Source: CAYQQQ01 sp964420125 | GTDB taxonomy: Bacteria > Actinomycetota > Acidimicrobiia > Acidimicrobiales > Microtrichaceae | Direction: 5' to 3' | DNA length: 64,000 bases | Assembly: GCA_964420125.1 (NCBI GenBank) | Contig: CAYQQQ010000008.1 | Span: forward strand, 1 to 64,000 | Shown here: one piece after another, positions 60,878 through 64,000 of the stretch | How the letters are laid out: each line of letters starts with the position of its first letter | Position numbering within the stretch: the stretch's first letter is position 1 | Made by a program: the position numbers and the translations under genes | Notes under the pieces: model-generated | Databases searched by the model: none | Seen by the model: only the letters and a program-made list of their open reading frames with translations | Told to the model about the DNA's origin: nothing

Positions 60878-61953
60878 GCGCCGTCGACGGTCGCCCCGGT
60901 TCCACCGACCCGACGGTCGCCGATCCGACCTCCCCGCCGGCTCCCTCGAGCTGCCCCACGACCTCGCCGCGCCCGCCGGGTCGGCACCTCGTGCTGGTGG
61001 GGCCCACCGCCTCGGGGAAGTCGGCTGTGGCGATGGCGCTGGCCCTTCGCCGTCAGGCCGCCGGCAGCCCGACCGAGCTGGTCAGCTGCGATTCGATGCA
61101 GGTGTACCGGGGGATGGACGTGGGCACTGCCAAGCCCACGCTCTCCGAGCAGCGCACGGTGCCCCACCACCTCATCGACCTGGTGGAGCCGACCGAGGAG
61201 CACAACCTGCCGCGCTTCGCGGCGGCCGCCCGCGACGCGCTCGACGACATCGAGCGTCGCGGTGCCGACGCGGTGCTGGTCGGTGGAACGGGGCTGTACG
61301 TGCGGGCGCTGGTGGACGGGTTCGATCCACCCCCGCACTTCCCGGCCCTCGCCCGGGAGCTCGAGGCCGTGGTCGACACCGCCGAGCTCACCCAGCGGCT
61401 CCGCGCCGTCGATCCCCGGGCACTCGACCGCATCCCCCCCGGCAACCGCCGTCGCATCGTGCGGGCGCTGGAGGTCACACTCGGCACAGGTCGCCCGTTC
61501 AGCGGCTTCGGCGAGCCCTTCGACCGCCACCCTCCGACCCCCTTCGTGATGGTGGGGCTCTGGCCGACCCGTGAGGTGCTGACCGCGCGCATCGCCGCCC
61601 GCTACGACGCCCAGGTGTCCGCCGGCCTCATGGACGAGGTCGCCGAGCTGCACCGGCTCGGCGACAGGCTGTCGCGCACGGCGGCCCAGGCGCTCGGGTA
61701 CCGGGAGCTGCTCGCCCACCAGCGCGGCGAGTGCGACCTGGCGACGGCGTTGGAGCTGGCGCGGGTGCGCACACGGCGCTTCGCGATCCGCCAGCAGCGC
61801 TGGTTCGGGCGTGACCCGCGCATCGAGTGGTTCGACCCCCCGGGCGACGCCGGAGCCGTCGCCGCCGCCATCGAGGACCTCTGGCGGAAACGCGCTGCGG
61901 TGGGGCTCGGCTCGCTCGCTACGGTGGGCAGCGGCCCCACCCGTCCGCGCTGA
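60874..61953 (+). CDS. miaA: tRNA dimethylallyltransferase
   Basis: 359 residues. It transfers the dimethylallyl group to A37 of tRNA before MiaB acts. P-loop LVGPTASGKSAVA is near residue 46, followed by SCDSMQVYRGMDVGTAKPT, VGGTGLYVRALVDGF and the C-terminal TAAQALGYRELLAH. A Pro/Thr/Ser-rich N-terminal extension of about 40 residues is unusual and probably disordered. GTG 60874 overlaps the miaB stop. The next gene, dapF, starts 42 bases on with its own Shine-Dalgarno. Confidence 0.95.
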   Translation: MSAVDGRPGSTDPTVADPTSPPAPSSCPTTSPRPPGRHLVLVGPTASGKSAVAMALALRRQAAGSPTELVSCDSMQVYRGMDVGTAKPTLSEQRTVPHHLIDLVEPTEEHNLPRFAAAARDALDDIERRGADAVLVGGTGLYVRALVDGFDPPPHFPALARELEAVVDTAELTQRLRAVDPRALDRIPPGNRRRIVRALEVTLGTGRPFSGFGEPFDRHPPTPFVMVGLWPTREVLTARIAARYDAQVSAGLMDEVAELHRLGDRLSRTAAQALGYRELLAHQRGECDLATALELARVRTRRFAIRQQRWFGRDPRIEWFDPPGDAGAVAAAIEDLWRKRAAVGLGSLATVGSGPTRPR

Positions 61954-61995
61954 CCCTCAAGGCGCTCGGGCACCCCGACCGCAGGAAGGAGCACC

Positions 61996-62793
61996 GTGGC
62001 CCGCTACGGCAAGTACCACGGCCTCGGCAACGACTTCCTCGTCGCCCTGGGTGCGGACAACCCGGATCTGCACGCAGACCCTGTCGTGGCGCGCGCCATG
62101 TGCGATCGTCGCCGGGGCGTGGGGGCAGACGGACTCCTGCTCGGCCTCCCTGCGTCGAGCGACGACGCCGATGCGCGCATGGTGCTGCTCAACGCCGATG
62201 GCTCCGAGGCGGAGATCTCCGGCAACGGCATCCGCTGCCTCGCCCAGGCCCTGCTGCGTCGCCAGGGTCGCGCCGAGGGCGGGCTCCGCATCGAGACGCC
62301 CGGCGGGCTGCGACACCTGCGCGTCGTGCGGGGCGACGTCGAGACCGAGGTGTGGATCGACGTCGACATGGGGCCCGTCGGCGCCGGCCCCGAGCTGTCG
62401 CCCGCCACCCTCGCCTATCCCGCAGCTCGCGCCGCCACCCTGACGATCGGCAACCCACACCTGGTGCTGGTCGTGGACGACCCCTCCACGGTGGAGCTCG
62501 CCGTGGACGGGCGGGCACTGGAGTCGGGGTACCCGCAAGGCATCAACGTGCACTTCGTGCGTGTCGTCGACGCCGGCCACCTGGAGCTGAGGGTGTGGGA
62601 GCGGGGTTCGGGCATCACCGAAGCCTGCGGCTCCGGGGCGTGCGCGGCAGTCGCGGCTGCAGAGGGCTGGGGTCTGGTCGACGGACGGGTGCGGGTGGAG
62701 ATGCCCGGCGGTGAGGCCCAGGTGGAGCTGGTCGAGGGGACCGTGCACCTCCTCGGTCCGTCCCGGTACGTGGCGGAGGTGATCACCCCGTGA
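61996..62793 (+). CDS. dapF: Diaminopimelate epimerase
   Basis: 265 residues. It interconverts LL- and meso-diaminopimelate for lysine and peptidoglycan. The first catalytic Cys is in SGNGIRCLAQ and the second in EACGSGACA. HGLGNDFLV opens the protein and NADGSEAEISGNG the site. The GTG at 61996 follows AAGGAGCACC. The gene sits between miaA and hflX as in M. tuberculosis. The stop overlaps hflX by GTGA. The intervening gene set dapA-dapB-dapF is therefore in three separate operons. Confidence 0.95.
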   Translation: MARYGKYHGLGNDFLVALGADNPDLHADPVVARAMCDRRRGVGADGLLLGLPASSDDADARMVLLNADGSEAEISGNGIRCLAQALLRRQGRAEGGLRIETPGGLRHLRVVRGDVETEVWIDVDMGPVGAGPELSPATLAYPAARAATLTIGNPHLVLVVDDPSTVELAVDGRALESGYPQGINVHFVRVVDAGHLELRVWERGSGITEACGSGACAAVAAAEGWGLVDGRVRVEMPGGEAQVELVEGTVHLLGPSRYVAEVITP

Positions 62794-64000
62794 CCGGCCC
62801 GCACCACGACACACATCGGCGGCGGGGGGACGAGTCCCATCGTGGCGCCTTCGGGGAGTTCGGCGGGGAGACCGCGGCGTTCATCGAGCGAGCGTTCCGG
62901 GAGCGGATCCTGCTCGTCGGGGTGGATCTGCCCCCTCACGATCCGGAGGCCGTCGAGGCCTCGCTCGACGAGCTGCACCTGTTGGTGGACACCGCCGGCG
63001 CGGACGAGGTCGGGCGGACCGTGCAGCGGCGCAGCGCACCTGATCCGGCCACCTACGTGGGCAAGGGGAAGGCGGAGGAGATCCGCGAGCTGGCGGAGCT
63101 CACCGACTGCGACACGGTCGTCTTCGACGACGAGCTCACCCCCGCCCAGCAATCGAACCTGGAGAAGCTCCTGGGGCGCTCTGCCATCGACCGCACCGCC
63201 GTCATCCTCGACATCTTCGCCCAGAACGCCCACAGCCAGGAGGGCAAGGCCCAGGTGCAGCTGGCGCTGTACCGCTACCGGCTCCCACGGCTTCGGGGCA
63301 AGGGGCTCTCGCTGTCCCAGCAGGCAGGGGGCATCGGTGCCCGGCGAGGTCCCGGCGAGACCCAGCTGGAGATCGACCGGCGTCGCATCGAACGCCAGAT
63401 CCACAAGCTCGAGGCGGACCTGCGCCAGATCGAGAAGCACCGGGCGGTGCAGCGCAAGGGGCGCACCCGCGCGGGGATCCCCCACGTGGTCATCGTCGGC
63501 TACACCAACGCCGGCAAGTCCACGTTGTTGAACCGGCTCACCGACGCCGGAGTCCTCGTCGAGGACCGCCTGTTCGCCACCTTGGACGCCACGACCCGGC
63601 GCCTGGAGCTCCCTGGAGGAGAGGGTGTGCTCCTCACCGACACCGTCGGGTTCGTGCGGAAGCTGCCCCACCAGCTCGTGGAGGCGTTCCGCTCCACCCT
63701 CGAGGTGGTGTTGGAGGCGGATCTGCTCGTGCACGTGGTGGATGGCGCCGGGCCGGATCCCGACGGCTGCATCGCTGCGGTGCGTGAGGTGATCGGAGAG
63801 ATCGGCGGTGGAGCCATCGAGGAGCTGCTGGTGTTCAACAAGCTGGACCGCTCGGCCGAAGCGAAGCGGCTCGCCGGGGAGCACCCGGGGTCCGTGGCGG
63901 TCTCCGCGCGCTCCGGGGAGGGGGTCTCGGAGCTGCTCCTGCGCGTCGGCGACCGGCTGCGCGCCCGCACCCCGAAGGTCGTGCTGGAGGTTCCCTGGGA
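62790..64000 (+). CDS. hflX: GTPase HflX (3' end beyond the window)
   Basis: At least 403 codons, open to the last base. The N-terminal domain has RERILLVGVDLPPHDPEAVEASLDEL and YVGKGKAEEIRELAE; the glycine-rich GLSLSQQAGGIGARRGPGETQLEIDRR is diagnostic of HflX. The GTPase domain has G1 GYTNAGKST (about 237), G3 DTVGF and G4 NKLD, and a G5-like VSARSGEG near the cut. It rescues stalled or hibernating ribosomes. The GTG overlaps the dapF stop. About 30 to 60 more C-terminal residues are expected. Confidence 0.93.
   Translation, partial: MTGPHHDTHRRRGDESHRGAFGEFGGETAAFIERAFRERILLVGVDLPPHDPEAVEASLDELHLLVDTAGADEVGRTVQRRSAPDPATYVGKGKAEEIRELAELTDCDTVVFDDELTPAQQSNLEKLLGRSAIDRTAVILDIFAQNAHSQEGKAQVQLALYRYRLPRLRGKGLSLSQQAGGIGARRGPGETQLEIDRRRIERQIHKLEADLRQIEKHRAVQRKGRTRAGIPHVVIVGYTNAGKSTLLNRLTDAGVLVEDRLFATLDATTRRLELPGGEGVLLTDTVGFVRKLPHQLVEAFRSTLEVVLEADLLVHVVDGAGPDPDGCIAAVREVIGEIGGGAIEELLVFNKLDRSAEAKRLAGEHPGSVAVSARSGEGVSELLLRVGDRLRARTPKVVLEVPW

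Overview
The window is GC-rich, almost fully coding DNA of an actinobacterium. An uncultured or little-studied member of the class Acidimicrobiia is the best guess. The reasons are the long Thr/Pro linkers in secreted proteins, pervasive GTGA/ATGA start-stop overlaps, actinobacterial RNase J, PdtaR, RDD and SURF1 proteins, and a gene order that follows Mycobacterium in two blocks. Those blocks are trpB-trpA ... pdtaR-polA-rpsA and dapA-RNase J-ftsK-pgsA-cinA-recA-miaB-miaA-dapF-hflX. The lineage is inferred from protein character and synteny; no rRNA gene is present.

Layout. 1-265 is a fragment of a ThrE-type exporter in a frame that stops making sense near base 265, so a chimeric contig end is likely. 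264-3723 holds two secreted proteins, one glycine-rich with a calcium-binding-like motif and one with PKD and Thr-rich stretches. 3786-7132 carries trpBA, an HU protein, a Bcp peroxiredoxin and a small membrane protein. A tRNA-Leu(CAA) at 7210 meets malQ end to end. 9268-15426 carries pdtaR, polA, a methyltransferase and rpsA. 15659-22341 is a Tad/Flp-type secretion cluster (cpaB, cpaE, cpaF, tadB with a vWA-like extracellular domain, tadC), followed by a polytopic membrane protein.

23953-31406 (minus strand) is a five-gene operon in which every junction is a 4-base overlap: ddl, a fatty acyl-CoA reductase/HAD fusion, a zinc alcohol dehydrogenase, a LarA-like protein and a PlsC acyltransferase. 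It is divergent from murF across a 200-base control region with repeated and inverted motifs. This operon is the best candidate in the window for an undescribed pathway, probably fatty alcohol, wax or ether lipid related (inference). 33032-45941 holds an atypical SDR, a lipoprotein, dapB, a DedA-like protein, an acyl-CoA ligase, a VapBC pair, SURF1, two TetR regulators, a diiron protein, a winged-helix protein, dapA and RNase J. A second VapBC pair with nearly the same promoter precedes ftsK. 49354-64000 contains a dual Fe-S protein, an SMP-30 protein, rimO, pgsA, a protein with sixteen 9-residue repeats coupled to an RDD protein, cinA, a 2'-5' RNA ligase-like gene, recA with an intein and an SOS box, miaB, miaA, dapF and hflX (cut by the window end).

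Two window-wide patterns stand out. First, about eighteen genes have a TAnnnT -10 element only 6 to 10 bases before the start codon, which points to widespread leaderless transcription. Second, an intergenic repeat of about 72 bases, made of two hairpins exactly 49 bases apart centre to centre, occurs at 42507 and again at 56176. No intergenic gap exceeds 300 bases. No CRISPR array, insertion sequence or prophage was seen.
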